A stretch of 64,000 nucleotides of DNA from Fimenecus sp900545625 (GCA_963931525.1 OZ007023.1:2206699-2270698), one strand, 5' to 3'; shown: positions 1 through 8,661, counted from the first letter of the stretch. Notes: a model not told the origin generated them from the letters alone. Numbers and translations are program-made.

Positions 1-1687
1 TGTCGCCGCCGTAGCACTTGGCAAGCACGTCCTTGCGCATCGCCTTGACCGTCTCGCGTGCGATCACCTTGCCGCCGATGGCAATTTGTATGGGGATCTC
101 AAACATCTGGCGCGGAATGTGCTCCTTGAGCTTTTCGGCGATCTTGCGGGCGCGCGCATAGGCTTTGTCGGCATGGATGATAAACGAGAGCGCGTCTACG
201 GCATCACCGTTTAAAAGCACATCCAGCTTCACGAGCTGCGATCGGGCATAGCCCTGGATCTCATAGTCGAACGACGCATAGCCGCGCGTGCGGGATTTGA
301 GCGCGTCGAAGAAGTCGTAAATGATTTCATTAAGCGGCAGCAGATATTTAATGTCTACGCGATCCTCGGCAAGATAAGTCATTTCCTTATAGGTGCCGCG
401 GCGGTCCTGGCAAAGGTCCATGATCTGCCCGACGTATTCGGGCGGGGAAAAGATGTGTGCTTCGACGATGGGTTCCTCGGCATAGTCGATCGTAGCAGGG
501 TCGGGATAGTTGCAGGGGTTGTCGATCTCGACAACAGATTTGTCGGTCAGGTGAATCTTATACACGACGCTCGGAATCGTCGTGACAAGATCGAGATCAT
601 ATTCGCGCTCGAGGCGCTCCTGTATGATCTCAAGGTGCAAAAGCCCCAAAAAGCCGCAGCGGAAGCCGAAGCCCAGCGCGCCGGAGGTCTCCGGCTCAAA
701 GGAGAGCGCCGCATCGTTCAAGCGCAGCTTTTCGAGCGCCTCGCGTAAATTTTCGTAGTCTGCGCCGTCCGCCGGATACACCCCGCAGAACACCATTGGA
801 TTGACCTTGCGATAACCGGGCAGGGGCTCTTTGGCGGGTGCAGTGGCAAGCGTCACCGTATCGCCCACGCGCGCGTCGGACACGGTTTTGATCGAAGCTG
901 TGATATAGCCGACCTCGCCGGAGGAAAGCCCGTCGGTCGGTTCCATGCGCGTGGCGCGCATATAGCCCGTTTCCACCACGGTAAATTCCGCGCCCGTCGC
1001 CATCATGCGCATGGTATCGCCGGGATGGATGGCGCCGTCCATGACGCGGACATAGACGATCACACCGCGGTAGCTGTCATAGACCGAATCGAAGATCAGC
1101 GCGCGCAGCGGTGCGTCATCGTGATTTTCGGGGGCAGGCACGAGCTTGACGATTTCTTCAAGCACCTGCTCGACATTCTCGCCCGTTTTGGCGGAGACAC
1201 GCGGCGCGTCCATGCAGGGGATACCGATGACATCCTCCACCTCTTTCGCCACGCGCTCCGGGTCAGCGGCGGGCAGGTCGATCTTATTGATGACAGGCAC
1301 GATCTCGAGATCGTGGTCGAGCGCAAGGTAAGTGTTCGCAAGCGTCTGCGCCTCGATCCCCTGCGACGCATCCACGATAAGCACCGCGCCCTCGCAGGCA
1401 GCGAGCGACCGCGAGACCTCGTAGTTGAAGTCCACGTGACCGGGCGTGTCAATGAGGTTCAACGCATATGTAGCCCCGTCTTTTGCTTTGTAATCGAGCC
1501 GCACGGCATGCGCTTTGATCGTGATGCCGCGCTCGCGCTCCAAGTCCATATTGTCGAGCAGCTGCTCTTCCATATCGCGCTTCTGGACGGAATCGGTCAG
1601 CTCCAGAAGACGGTCGGCAAGCGTGCTTTTGCCGTGGTCGATGTGCGCCACAATGGAAAAATTACGGATGTACTCTTTTTTCTGCAT
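1..1687 (-). CDS. lepA: Elongation factor 4 (LepA), C-terminus cut by window edge
   Basis: This is the ribosomal back-translocating GTPase LepA/EF4, acting on the cytosolic 70S ribosome. Translation on the minus strand from the ATG at 1687 begins MQKKEYIRNFSIVAHIDHGK, giving the P-loop AHIDHGKS at about residue 12. DTPGHVDF (G3) and NKIDLP (G4) follow, then the EF4-typical domain around GFRCGFLGLLHLEI. About 562 codons are present; the family is about 600 residues, so only the C-terminal domain end lies outside the window. Family assignment is certain. A 23 bp gap separates the start from the upstream DUF3592 gene on the same strand, so the two may be co-transcribed. Confidence 0.97.
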   Translation of the reverse strand, partial: MQKKEYIRNFSIVAHIDHGKSTLADRLLELTDSVQKRDMEEQLLDNMDLERERGITIKAHAVRLDYKAKDGATYALNLIDTPGHVDFNYEVSRSLAACEGAVLIVDASQGIEAQTLANTYLALDHDLEIVPVINKIDLPAADPERVAKEVEDVIGIPCMDAPRVSAKTGENVEQVLEEIVKLVPAPENHDDAPLRALIFDSVYDSYRGVIVYVRVMDGAIHPGDTMRMMATGAEFTVVETGYMRATRMEPTDGLSSGEVGYITASIKTVSDARVGDTVTLATAPAKEPLPGYRKVNPMVFCGVYPADGADYENLREALEKLRLNDAALSFEPETSGALGFGFRCGFLGLLHLEIIQERLEREYDLDLVTTIPSVVYKIHLTDKSVVEIDNPCNYPDPATIDYAEEPIVEAHIFSPPEYVGQIMDLCQDRRGTYKEMTYLAEDRVDIKYLLPLNEIIYDFFDALKSRTRGYASFDYEIQGYARSQLVKLDVLLNGDAVDALSFIIHADKAYARARKIAEKLKEHIPRQMFEIPIQIAIGGKVIARETVKAMRKDVLAKCYGGD

Positions 1688-1710
1688 GGATTACCTCGTA
1701 GAGTGGGATA

Positions 1711-2487
1711 TTAACGATCTGTATTTTCGTTTTCGTCTTTCTCGTTTTGTTTGTTCTGTTCGGCATTCTGCTTTTGCTTTTTTTGAAACGGCAAGCTCCT
1801 GTAAATCAGAAGCAGACCTGCCGCGATCATCAGAAGCGGGACGAGAAGCATAAAGTGGAACGATTCCACATAATAGCGCACGATACCGGCCGGCGAATAG
1901 GAATTGGAGATCATGGCAAGCGCGCCATAGCTGATACCGATCAGGAAAAGCCCGATCACAATACCGACCCAATCGACCGCCGCCCGTTTGGAGGACGCGC
2001 GCCGAGCAGCCTGTTTGCCGCCTTTTTCCTGCTTTCGCTTCGGCAGAAAGGGCAGGAAAAACGGAAGCGAGCCAAACATGAAAAACAGCCCAATGAAAAT
2101 CAGATGATTTTCGGATTGCTTCGGCCCGCCGATCACGGACTCGGCGGGATTTTCCGGGTTATAAAGAATCTCCGTTTCACTGCCGCGCGACGGTACAAAG
2201 GATGTGCTGTAAGACGTAACGAGCGTATATTCCTGCCCATCCACATTATAGCGGTAAACCAGCCTGTATGTATCCGCCGTTTCGGTATTGCGCTGTCTGT
2301 CATAGCCGCCTTCTTCCGTCAATGTATAGTCGGAAAGATAGCCGGTGGTTTTTTGGTAGCCCTTTGTATCGTCGGAAACCGCGTCGCGGATCCCGAGAGA
2401 AAACAGCAAAAGGCCAATCAGCAGGCAAAGGACCGGCAAAAAAAGGAAAGCGAGCATCCCCCTATTGTTATCCTTTGTACTGCGCAA
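1711..2487 (-). CDS. DUF3592-type membrane protein
   Basis: A 258-residue membrane protein of unknown function. Hydrophobic segments occur at about residues 12-32, 128-150, 172-195 and 212-230. Between the first two lies a soluble extracytoplasmic stretch with YRLVYRYNVDGQEY and NPENPAES, the pattern of DUF3592 domains. The C-terminal tail is highly charged (Lys/Asn/Glu/Gln-rich). The start is taken as TTG at 2487 because an AAGGGG ribosome binding site sits 7 bases upstream; an internal ATG at 2457 has its G-run directly abutting it and is less likely. No function is inferred beyond membrane location. Confidence 0.7.
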   Translation of the reverse strand: MRSTKDNNRGMLAFLFLPVLCLLIGLLLFSLGIRDAVSDDTKGYQKTTGYLSDYTLTEEGGYDRQRNTETADTYRLVYRYNVDGQEYTLVTSYSTSFVPSRGSETEILYNPENPAESVIGGPKQSENHLIFIGLFFMFGSLPFFLPFLPKRKQEKGGKQAARRASSKRAAVDWVGIVIGLFLIGISYGALAMISNSYSPAGIVRYYVESFHFMLLVPLLMIAAGLLLIYRSLPFQKKQKQNAEQNKQNEKDENENTDR

Positions 2488-2527
2488 GGCTATTCCCCTT
2501 TCGAACTTACCGAATCTTGATTTTTAC

Positions 2528-3409
2528 TCACACCGCCGTGCGGCTCTTGAACCCTTCGCCGAGGATGTCGGAAATCTCGGATATCACGATAAACGCGCTC
2601 TCGTCGATCTCGCGTATTGCTTTCGTCAGTCTTACCGCGTCGCCCGCGCGCACGGCGCAGAACAGCATTTGGCGCTTCTCCCCCGTGTAGCCGCCGCGCA
2701 CATCCAGCACGCTCACGCCGCGGTCGAGCGTTTCGACGATCGCGCGCACGGCGCGCTCGCCCTTATCGGTGACGATGAACAGCAGCTTGTCGTGCGAAAG
2801 CCCCGTCTGCGTAAGGTCCACCGCCTGTGCGCTGACATAAATGACCACAAGCGAATACAGCACCGTTTCAAGGCTGCGGTATACGGCAAAGGACAAAAGC
2901 ACGACGGCGAGATCCAAAAGCAGGATCACGCGCCCCATGGACATGTGCGGCCGCCGCCTTTGCAGGAGCTTCGAGAGGATGTCCGTGCCGCCCGTCGTCG
3001 CCCCGCGCAGGAACACAAGGCCGAGCCCCGCGCCGCTCAAAATGCCGCCGAACAGCGAAGAAAGCAAGCGGTCACCCGCATACACGGGCAAAAACAGCGC
3101 GGTCACATCGATGAGTACGGAGGAAAAGAAGGTGGCAATAACCGTCCGTATGATAAAAGAAAAGCCGAATTTGAAATACGCGATTAGAAACAGCGGCACG
3201 TTCAGCAGGAACACCACCGTGCCGATGGGCGTGCCAAGCAGGTGGTTGAGCACTGTGGCGACACCCGTAAAACCGCCGAGCAGGATTTCATTCGGCGCCA
3301 AAAACACATTGACCGCCGCTGCATACAAAAAGGCGCCGGCAAAATACAGCAGCAAGTCTGCCGCCGTTTTGCGTGCCGTGTGCCTATTTCGTTTCGCCTT
3401 TTTGTGCAC
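2528..3409 (-). CDS. YitT family membrane protein (DUF161 + DUF2179)
   Basis: A 293-residue protein with five to six hydrophobic helices in the N-terminal two thirds (LLLYFAGAFLYAAAVNVFLAP; then segments near residues 65-95, 95-130 and 160-185) and a soluble C-terminal DUF2179 domain (GVSVLDVRGGYTGEKRQML). This is the YitT/YqfU/YvjA architecture; the substrate is unknown. The longer reading frame opens at 3466, but the start is better placed at GTG 3409, which has GGCGGAG about 6 bases upstream. With this start the gene overlaps the 3' end of mrnC by 26 bp, indicating translational coupling. Confidence 0.85.
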   Translation of the reverse strand: MHKKAKRNRHTARKTAADLLLYFAGAFLYAAAVNVFLAPNEILLGGFTGVATVLNHLLGTPIGTVVFLLNVPLFLIAYFKFGFSFIIRTVIATFFSSVLIDVTALFLPVYAGDRLLSSLFGGILSGAGLGLVFLRGATTGGTDILSKLLQRRRPHMSMGRVILLLDLAVVLLSFAVYRSLETVLYSLVVIYVSAQAVDLTQTGLSHDKLLFIVTDKGERAVRAIVETLDRGVSVLDVRGGYTGEKRQMLFCAVRAGDAVRLTKAIREIDESAFIVISEISDILGEGFKSRTAV

Positions 3410-3794
3410 CGTTCTCCGCCCCGTCCTGCCAGATCTTATCGAACAGCGCGCGAAGGCGGGTCTCATCTTTGTTCAGGTAAAGCCAGCCGAACAATGCTTC
3501 TAAGCCCGTGGCGCTGTGATAGTCACCCTCCGACTGGTGTTTCGGGGTATGCCCCGGGTGCGCGTTGCGCCCGCGTTTGTAAACGGCAAGCTCCGTTTCG
3601 GTAAGCTCGGGCAGCAGATTTTTTACAGCCCTTGCCTGCGCCGCGGCGTTGACAAGTCCCGTCGAAAGGGTATGTAACTGACCGGCAGGGCGGTTTGCCT
3701 GTAAAAGCAGGCGCTCCCGGACAAGCAGCCCGTATACCGCGTCGCCTAAGAAAGCAAGCGCAAGGGGGCTGTACATATTGGTATTGTTCTCCAT
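3384..3794 (-). CDS. mrnC: Mini-ribonuclease III
   Basis: A 136-residue RNase III catalytic domain without a double-stranded RNA binding domain, the hallmark of Mini-III, which matures 23S rRNA in Firmicutes. The RNase III signature appears as LAFLGDAVYGLLVRERL near residue 12, with the second acidic cluster at ATGLEALFGWLYL near residue 96. The ATG at 3794 follows a GGGGGA ribosome binding site. It lies 33 bp downstream of obg and overlaps the YitT-type gene, so it is part of a minus-strand ribosome-biogenesis cluster. Confidence 0.93.
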   Translation of the reverse strand: MENNTNMYSPLALAFLGDAVYGLLVRERLLLQANRPAGQLHTLSTGLVNAAAQARAVKNLLPELTETELAVYKRGRNAHPGHTPKHQSEGDYHSATGLEALFGWLYLNKDETRLRALFDKIWQDGAENGAQKGETK

Positions 3795-3827
3795 GGTTCC
3801 CCCGTTTATCCGTTTTGTGCCGTCGAA

Positions 3828-5099
3828 TTACGGCACATAGTCGAATTCAAAGTCGTAAATGCTGACGGTGTCGCCCTCCTGGATGCCCTTTTCCCGCAGG
3901 GCGTCCAAAATACCACTGGTTTGCAGGACGGTTTGAAAATACTGCAGGGATTCGTAGTCATCCATATCGGTTTTCAGCAAAATTTTATATAGCCACTCAG
4001 CCTCGACGATATACACCCCATCGCGCACGGTGACGGTAAAGCCGTTTTTCTTATCTTTTTCGAGCAGCTCCATCGGGATCTCCTCAGGCTCGTAGCGCTT
4101 GACAGGCGGAAGCGTGGCGAGCTTTGCCGCCACGGCGTTGATGAGCTCCTGCGTGCCGTAGCGGATGGGCGCGACGATCTCGAAATACGGCAAGCCCTGC
4201 TTTTCGATATACGCCTTGAAGCGTTCGCGCTGCTCGTCCTCTGCAAGATCGATCTTGTTGCCTGCGACGATCTGCGGGCATTCGCTGAGCTCGGGATTGA
4301 ATTTGCGCAGTTCTTCGTTGATCTTCTCAAAATCCTCGATCGGATCGCGCCCCTCGCTGCCTGCGACATCCACCAAATGCACAAGCATCCGGCAGCGCTC
4401 CACATGGCGCAGAAACGCATGCCCGAGCCCCACGCCCTCGGCGGCGCCTTCGATAAGGCCGGGGATGTCCGCCATAACAAAGCTCTGCCCCTCGCCCATG
4501 CGCACCACGCCGAGCACGGGGGTGATCGTTGTAAAATGATAGTCGCCGATGATGGGCTTGGCTTCGCTGACGACCGAGAGCAGCGAGGATTTGCCGACAT
4601 TCGGAAAGCCTAAAAGCCCCACGTCGGCAATCAGTTTCAGTTCCAGAGAGATCTCCCACGCTTCGCCCGGCGCGCCGCTTTTCGCAAAACGCGGGGTCTG
4701 GCGCGTGGGCGTGGCAAAATGGCGGTTGCCGAAGCCCCCTTTGCCGCCCTTTGCGGCAATGAACGGTTCGTCTGTGGACATATCGGCAAGCACCGCGCCG
4801 CTTTGCACCTCGCGGATAACCGTGCCGCGCGGGACGCGGATGACCAGATCCTGCCCCTTTTTGCCGTTGCAGTGCGCGCCGCGCCCGTTCTGCCCGTTTT
4901 CCGCCGTATATTTGCGCTTATAACGGAAGTCCGCAAGCGTGGAAAGGCTGTCGTCTGCGACGAACACGATGTTGCCGCCGCGCCCGCCGTCGCCGCCGTC
5001 GGGGCCGCCGGATGCCACATATTTTTCACGGTGGAACGCAACCGCGCCGTCGCCGCCGTCGCCCGCTTTGATTTTGATTTTTGCAATATCTACAAACAT
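3828..5099 (-). CDS. obg: GTPase Obg/CgtA
   Basis: Ribosome-assembly GTPase, 423 residues. It has the glycine-rich N-terminal Obg fold (KAGDGGDGAVAFHREKY, GPDGGDGGRGG), a central G domain (GFPNVGKSS, DIPGLIEGA, NKIDL) and a C-terminal OCT domain (about residues 340-423). An in-frame ATG lies at 5114, but AGGAAAG falls between it and the ATG at 5099, so the latter is chosen. An extended -10 promoter (TTGC-TATAAT on the minus strand, 5144-5149) lies about 45 bp upstream. The gene heads the obg-mrnC-yitT run. Confidence 0.96.
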   Translation of the reverse strand: MFVDIAKIKIKAGDGGDGAVAFHREKYVASGGPDGGDGGRGGNIVFVADDSLSTLADFRYKRKYTAENGQNGRGAHCNGKKGQDLVIRVPRGTVIREVQSGAVLADMSTDEPFIAAKGGKGGFGNRHFATPTRQTPRFAKSGAPGEAWEISLELKLIADVGLLGFPNVGKSSLLSVVSEAKPIIGDYHFTTITPVLGVVRMGEGQSFVMADIPGLIEGAAEGVGLGHAFLRHVERCRMLVHLVDVAGSEGRDPIEDFEKINEELRKFNPELSECPQIVAGNKIDLAEDEQRERFKAYIEKQGLPYFEIVAPIRYGTQELINAVAAKLATLPPVKRYEPEEIPMELLEKDKKNGFTVTVRDGVYIVEAEWLYKILLKTDMDDYESLQYFQTVLQTSGILDALREKGIQEGDTVSIYDFEFDYVP

Positions 5100-5143
5100 A
5101 GTTTCTTTCCTCATGCTGCCTTCGATGCGAATGAATCGTTGTT

Positions 5144-5172
5144 ATTATAGCAAAATCCGCCGAAAAGATAAA
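5144..5172 (-). promoter_or_regulatory. Promoter for obg
   Basis: Minus-strand TTTATC at 5167-5172, a 17-base spacer and TATAAT at 5144-5149 with a TG dinucleotide one base ahead of the -10 (extended -10). It is correctly placed for the obg start at 5099. Read by eye. Confidence 0.6.
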
Positions 5173-5240
5173 TAGACGAACGGGAAAAAAGCAAAAATTT
5201 CTGCTTTTCTGTTCGGTTTGCACAAATTGTGTTTTCTATA

Positions 5241-5269
5241 TTGACTCACACTATATCTTGTGGTAATAT
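5241..5269 (+). promoter_or_regulatory. Upstream promoter with embedded partial palindrome
   Basis: TTGACT (5241-5246), a 17-base spacer and TAATAT (5264-5269). The spacer carries CACTATATCTTGTG, which resembles an NrdR-type box, but only one copy is seen. A small hairpin (AAAGTCC at 5307-5313, GGACTTT at 5322-5328, then T-rich) lies between this promoter and the next one at 5355. The rest of the 5100-5431 gap is AT-rich and holds no gene. Confidence 0.4.
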
Positions 5270-5354
5270 AATTTTGAAAAGGGAATTTTTTCTAAAATGT
5301 TTTTTCAAAGTCCATTTTTTGGGACTTTTCTATCAAAAAAATCGAACATTTGTC

Positions 5355-5382
5355 TTGACAAACGCAAAAACCCTGCTATAAT
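5355..5382 (+). promoter_or_regulatory. Promoter for small membrane protein gene
   Basis: Consensus TTGACA (5355-5360), 16-base spacer and TATAAT (5377-5382), followed about 35 bp later by the GGAGG ribosome binding site (5417-5421) of the small gene at 5432. Confidence 0.8.
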
Positions 5383-5431
5383 AAGGGTGTAATGAGACAG
5401 AACAAATGTTCCGAACGGAGGTTTGAGACAG

Positions 5432-5677
5432 ATGACAGCCGCACTTGCAATTCGTTCCGCCCTGGAACTTGCATTTATCCTGTTGCTGATTTACGGGTTT
5501 ATCAAAGAAGACAAGCTGATCGCGTTTGAGCAGAAAGTGCGCCGCATCATTTTTGTCAATTACCGCCGCTATAAGCGCAAAAAGCGGTATGCTAAAATGC
5601 AGAAAGAGCGTGCGTTCCGCGTGTATGAGGGCGGCAGACCCAAAAAGTCCTCCGGCGGCAGCGTGCATGTCGCTTGA
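5432..5677 (+). CDS. Small basic single-pass membrane protein, unknown function
   Basis: An 81-residue protein not recognised as a named family. It has one hydrophobic helix near residues 8-24 (LELAFILLLIYGFI), then a long, strongly basic tail (RRYKRKKRYAKMQK and RPKKSSGG) predicted to face the cytoplasm. The ATG at 5432 is chosen because GGAGG lies 10 bases upstream; an in-frame TTG at 5423 is too close to it. A consensus promoter drives it. A long imperfect palindrome (5721-5765) follows. The tail composition suggests contact with nucleic acid or ribosomes, but this is speculation. Confidence 0.65.
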   Translation: MTAALAIRSALELAFILLLIYGFIKEDKLIAFEQKVRRIIFVNYRRYKRKKRYAKMQKERAFRVYEGGRPKKSSGGSVHVA

Positions 5678-5720
5678 TCTTATCGCCTACTTCTTTCTTT
5701 CCTTTCTTTTTTCACACAAC

Positions 5721-5765
5721 ATCGACGGCGGGGCGAACTGTTCAACAGTCCGCCCCGCCGTCGAT
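5721..5765. repeat. 45 bp near-perfect palindrome in intergenic region
   Basis: ATCGACGGCGGGGCG at 5721-5735 is exactly complementary to 5751-5765, and ACTGTT (5737-5742) pairs with AACAGT (5744-5749) around a single C. Only one pair in the stem is mismatched. No T-run follows, so it is not a canonical terminator. It ends about 16 bp before the MBL-fold gene start and may act as an mRNA stability or processing hairpin. Confidence 0.7.
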
Positions 5766-5781
5766 TTACACGGAGACGCAT

Positions 5782-6543
5782 ATGGAAAATTGGTTTACAA
5801 CAGACCGTATAGACGCGGACACGTTTGCGATCAGCGAATACCGCCATTGGGAGGAAACGCACTGCTATCTGTTAAACGGCACGAAACGGAGTTTGCTCAT
5901 TGACACGGGGCTCGGCATCTGCGACATCCGCGATGCCGTAACGCCCTTAACGGTTCAGCCGGTCACCGCCGTCGCCACCCACATCCATTGGGATCATATC
6001 GGCGGGCATCGGTATTACCCCGATTTCTATGCACACGCCTTGGAGCTTGCCTGGCTGCAGGGCGGCTTTCCGCAGCCCGTCGAGACCATTCGGGGCTATG
6101 TAACGGAACGCTGCCGCCTGCCGGAGGGCTATGACGTAAATACCTATGTCTTTTTTCAGGGGACACCGACAAAAGTGCTGCACGGCGGTGAACAGATCGA
6201 CCTCGGTGATCGGCAGATCACGGTCCTGCACACCCCGGGACATTCGCCCGGACATATGTGTTTTTGGGAAGCGGAGCGCGGGTATCTGTTCACGGGGGAC
6301 CTTGCATACAAGGGCGAGCTGACCGCATATTTTCCCTCCACTGACCCACAGGCATATCTGCGCTCGCTCGAAACGGCAGCAGCCCTGCCCGCAAAAAGAG
6401 TATTTCCCGCACACCACGACTTAAGCATACGGCCGGAGAGCCTTGTGCGCATGCGGGACGCGTTTCGCGACCTTGCACGGCGCGGAAAGCTCGCGCACGG
6501 CAGCGGCAGATTCGACTACGGCGACTGGTCGGTTCGGCTGTAA
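5782..6543 (+). CDS. MBL-fold metallo-hydrolase
   Basis: A 253-residue metallo-beta-lactamase fold hydrolase. The metal motif is HIHWDH (H67, H69, D71, H72), with further ligands expected at H in HTPGHSPGH (about residue 156) and D in FTGDLAY (about residue 175), and a late His in FPAHHDL. The substrate is unknown; the family includes glyoxalase II-like and quorum-lactone hydrolases. The frame is open further upstream to 5674, but the ATG at 5782 follows a CGGAG site and fits the family N-terminus. A terminator follows at 6563. Confidence 0.85.
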   Translation: MENWFTTDRIDADTFAISEYRHWEETHCYLLNGTKRSLLIDTGLGICDIRDAVTPLTVQPVTAVATHIHWDHIGGHRYYPDFYAHALELAWLQGGFPQPVETIRGYVTERCRLPEGYDVNTYVFFQGTPTKVLHGGEQIDLGDRQITVLHTPGHSPGHMCFWEAERGYLFTGDLAYKGELTAYFPSTDPQAYLRSLETAAALPAKRVFPAHHDLSIRPESLVRMRDAFRDLARRGKLAHGSGRFDYGDWSVRL

Positions 6544-6562
6544 AGCGCATCCAAAAACAAAC

Positions 6563-6598
6563 AAGCGGTATGCCTCTTCGGAAGCATACCGCTTTTCT
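6563..6598. terminator. Bidirectional terminator between convergent genes
   Basis: AAGCGGTATGC (6563-6573) pairs with GCATACCGCTT (6584-6594), followed by TTTTCT on the plus strand. It serves the MBL-fold gene and possibly the convergent radical SAM gene. Confidence 0.8.
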
Positions 6599-6621
6599 GT
6601 AAGTTGTTTCACCGTATTCCG

Positions 6622-7230
6622 TTATCCGGCAGTGTATGCGCGCACACGCAGCGGGATCCCCATTTCGTCCGCGAGTTTTTGGCAGGCGGCAATGTCCTCT
6701 TTTGAAATTACATCCACCACCGTAAATTTGACATTTACACCGGTTTCTTTACATTCGCGGGCAAATTTCAAAATTGCCTCGAACGAAACATTCCCGAACG
6801 AGGGTGCGCAAAGGTCATCGTATTTTTCGGCGGTCGGGGCGTTGAGTGAAACAGAGACCGTATCAAAATATTTGCAGATCTCCTTCGCGGTCGGCTTTTT
6901 ATTGATAAGATCGGAAAGCCCGTTGGTATTCAAGCGCAGCTTCAAACCCTTTTCCTTTAAGTATGCCGCTGTTTTCAGCAGGTTTTCGTAGGCGCAGGTC
7001 GGTTCGCCGTAGCCGCAGAACACGACCTCCTGCGTATAGCCCGTAAAATCCCACGCGTCGATTGCAGCTTTGATCTCTTCAAAGGTCGGTGAATGTGCCT
7101 CGAACCACAGCGTCTGCGCCTCGCCCACGGCGTCGCCGTTTTGCCGGATGCAGAATTTGCAGCGGCACGGACAGGCGTTGGTGAGATTCAAATAGACCTT
7201 ATTTTCAAAAGTATACAAAATATCCGCCAT
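6622..7230 (-). CDS. TatD-associated radical SAM protein
   Basis: A 202-residue radical SAM enzyme. The cluster motif is CPCRCKFC, which satisfies CX3CX2C near residues 20-27 and contains an additional Cys. GYGEPTCAYE is the SAM-binding GGE-like motif. The short length and N-terminus YLNLTNACP match the TatD-family-associated radical SAM group; the reaction is unknown. No tatD gene is seen in the window, so that association is not supported here. It lies 12 bp downstream of the ECF S-component gene on the same strand and is probably co-transcribed. Confidence 0.75.
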   Translation of the reverse strand: MADILYTFENKVYLNLTNACPCRCKFCIRQNGDAVGEAQTLWFEAHSPTFEEIKAAIDAWDFTGYTQEVVFCGYGEPTCAYENLLKTAAYLKEKGLKLRLNTNGLSDLINKKPTAKEICKYFDTVSVSLNAPTAEKYDDLCAPSFGNVSFEAILKFARECKETGVNVKFTVVDVISKEDIAACQKLADEMGIPLRVRAYTAG

Positions 7231-7242
7231 ATTGCCATCTCC

Positions 7243-7785
7243 TTAAAAATTGCGATAGATCCTTTTCTTTATGTCTGCTTTGTCCAGCGCCGCGGCGGCG
7301 GCATAATAGACCGCCGCGCTGCCGACCGCCTGCACGATGCTGAACGGTACCGAGGTGAGCGCCGAGGGAAAGCTGTACAAAAGCCCTTCCGTGAAAAAAT
7401 ACCCGAACACCGTAATAAGCCCCGAAACGAGCGGCATGAACGCCGTCGTTTTATTGAGCAGCCGTGTCGGCGGATGCTTGCGGTGAAAATACACAAGCGC
7501 AAACGGCAGGGTGTTGCACGCTTTGATGATCGCGGTAAACGGCGCCCAAACCGCGCTGCCTGCAAGCACGTCCGCGACCGCACCGCCCACGGCGGCGGCG
7601 GCAGCGGCATACGGCAGCGGCAGGATGCACGAGGCAAGGTAGATCATACTGTCGCCGAAGTGCAGATAGCCGTTGTTGATACCTGTGTTGAACCTGATGT
7701 ACGCGGTCATCACGACGATGAGCGCCGCGAAAAGCGCGCTTAAAATCAAATTGTATAACGCCCTTGGCGTTTGCTTTTTGCTCAT
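7243..7785 (-). CDS. ECF transporter S component (TIGR04002-like), candidate vitamin B6 permease
   Basis: A 180-residue integral membrane protein with about six hydrophobic segments and the S-component motif ALFAALIVVMTAYI near the N-terminus. The start ATG at 7785 overlaps the kinase stop by four bases (ATGA), and GGAG lies 8 bases upstream. S components capture vitamins and dock to a shared EcfAAT module, which is not in this window. Because it is translationally coupled to a pyridoxamine kinase and divergent from a MocR/PdxR-type regulator, vitamin B6 is the inferred substrate. The substrate is not readable from sequence. Confidence 0.75.
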   Translation of the reverse strand: MSKKQTPRALYNLILSALFAALIVVMTAYIRFNTGINNGYLHFGDSMIYLASCILPLPYAAAAAAVGGAVADVLAGSAVWAPFTAIIKACNTLPFALVYFHRKHPPTRLLNKTTAFMPLVSGLITVFGYFFTEGLLYSFPSALTSVPFSIVQAVGSAAVYYAAAAALDKADIKKRIYRNF

Positions 7786-8612
7786 AGCAGCATCTCCAAG
7801 TGGTTTTGAAAATTCACGCCGTCGTTGCGGTCCGTGCCCGCGCGATAGCTTTCCTCGATAGAGACTTCCAAAAAGCGAACCGCTTTGCGCACGGCCGTTT
7901 CGGCATCCGTCCCGCGCACAAGCTCGCCCGTGAGCACGGCGGAAAACAGATCGCCTGTACCCGAGTAGCTGCCGCCGAAGCGTTTGCCCGTGATGACGGT
8001 TTCTCCCTGACGCGTGACCAGCAAGCAAGAGATCCTATCCCCACAGCGAATTCCTGTGACTGCGACGGTGTGCAAAACATCGGACAGCAGCGACTTTGCA
8101 AGCGCCGCCGCTTCGGGAAAGCCTTTCCCCTGCGCACAAGCAGCCGAAAGGGCTTCGTAATCCGCGTCGCAGAGCAGACAGAGCTCGGAAAGATTCGGCG
8201 TGATGACGTTGGCGCGCTTTGAGAGCCGCGCGACCGCATTGCAAAGCGCCTCGTCGTAGGTATCATACACCCTGCCGTCATCCGCCATGACGGGGTCACA
8301 GACGAACAACGTCGCCGGGGTTTGAAAGGCATCCAAAAACGCTTCGATCCGCTTTGCCTGCGCCTCGCTTGCAAGGTAGCCCGTCAAAATGCCGTCGAAG
8401 CGCACGCCGAGCTTCTGCCACTCGGCAAGGTAGGCGTCGAGCCGGTCGGTGAAATCATCGCAGAAAAAGCTGTCGTAGCCCGTTTGATTGGAGAGGATCG
8501 CCGTGGGCAGCGGGCAGCACTCCGTGCCGAGCACGGACAGCACCGGAAGCGCCGCCGTGAGCGAACAGCGCCCCAAGCCCGAAAGGTCGTTGACGACTGC
8601 GATGCGCTTCAT
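7782..8612 (-). CDS. pdxY: Pyridoxamine/pyridoxal kinase (PdxK/PdxY type)
   Basis: A 276-residue ribokinase-superfamily kinase that phosphorylates B6 vitamers for PLP salvage. The sequence starts MKRIAVVNDLSGLGRCSL and carries CDPVMADDG (Mg-ATP site, about residue 110), TPNLSE, and the anion-hole/catalytic GSYSGTGDLF near residue 220. Gene length fits the family. The ATG at 8612 has AGGTGG about 4 bases upstream; an upstream in-frame ATG at 8690 is not supported by a binding site. It shares a divergent promoter region with the MocR-type gene. Confidence 0.88.
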   Translation of the reverse strand: MKRIAVVNDLSGLGRCSLTAALPVLSVLGTECCPLPTAILSNQTGYDSFFCDDFTDRLDAYLAEWQKLGVRFDGILTGYLASEAQAKRIEAFLDAFQTPATLFVCDPVMADDGRVYDTYDEALCNAVARLSKRANVITPNLSELCLLCDADYEALSAACAQGKGFPEAAALAKSLLSDVLHTVAVTGIRCGDRISCLLVTRQGETVITGKRFGGSYSGTGDLFSAVLTGELVRGTDAETAVRKAVRFLEVSIEESYRAGTDRNDGVNFQNHLEMLL

Positions 8613-8632
8613 GAAACCACCTGCCTTTCCTC

Positions 8633-8661
8633 TTGCATGATTTTCAAATTTTCTATATAAT
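8633..8661 (+). promoter_or_regulatory. Promoter for the MocR-type regulator in divergent pdx region
   Basis: TTGCAT (8633-8638), 17-base spacer and TATAAT (8656-8661) on the plus strand. A weaker minus-strand -10 (TATTAT) for the kinase overlaps it, so regulator binding here could control both directions. No clear operator repeat was found by eye. Confidence 0.65.

Noticed and set aside
5721..5765. The 45 bp palindrome as an intrinsic terminator.
   Set aside because: No T-run follows on either strand at the proper distance, so it is listed as a palindrome of unknown role.
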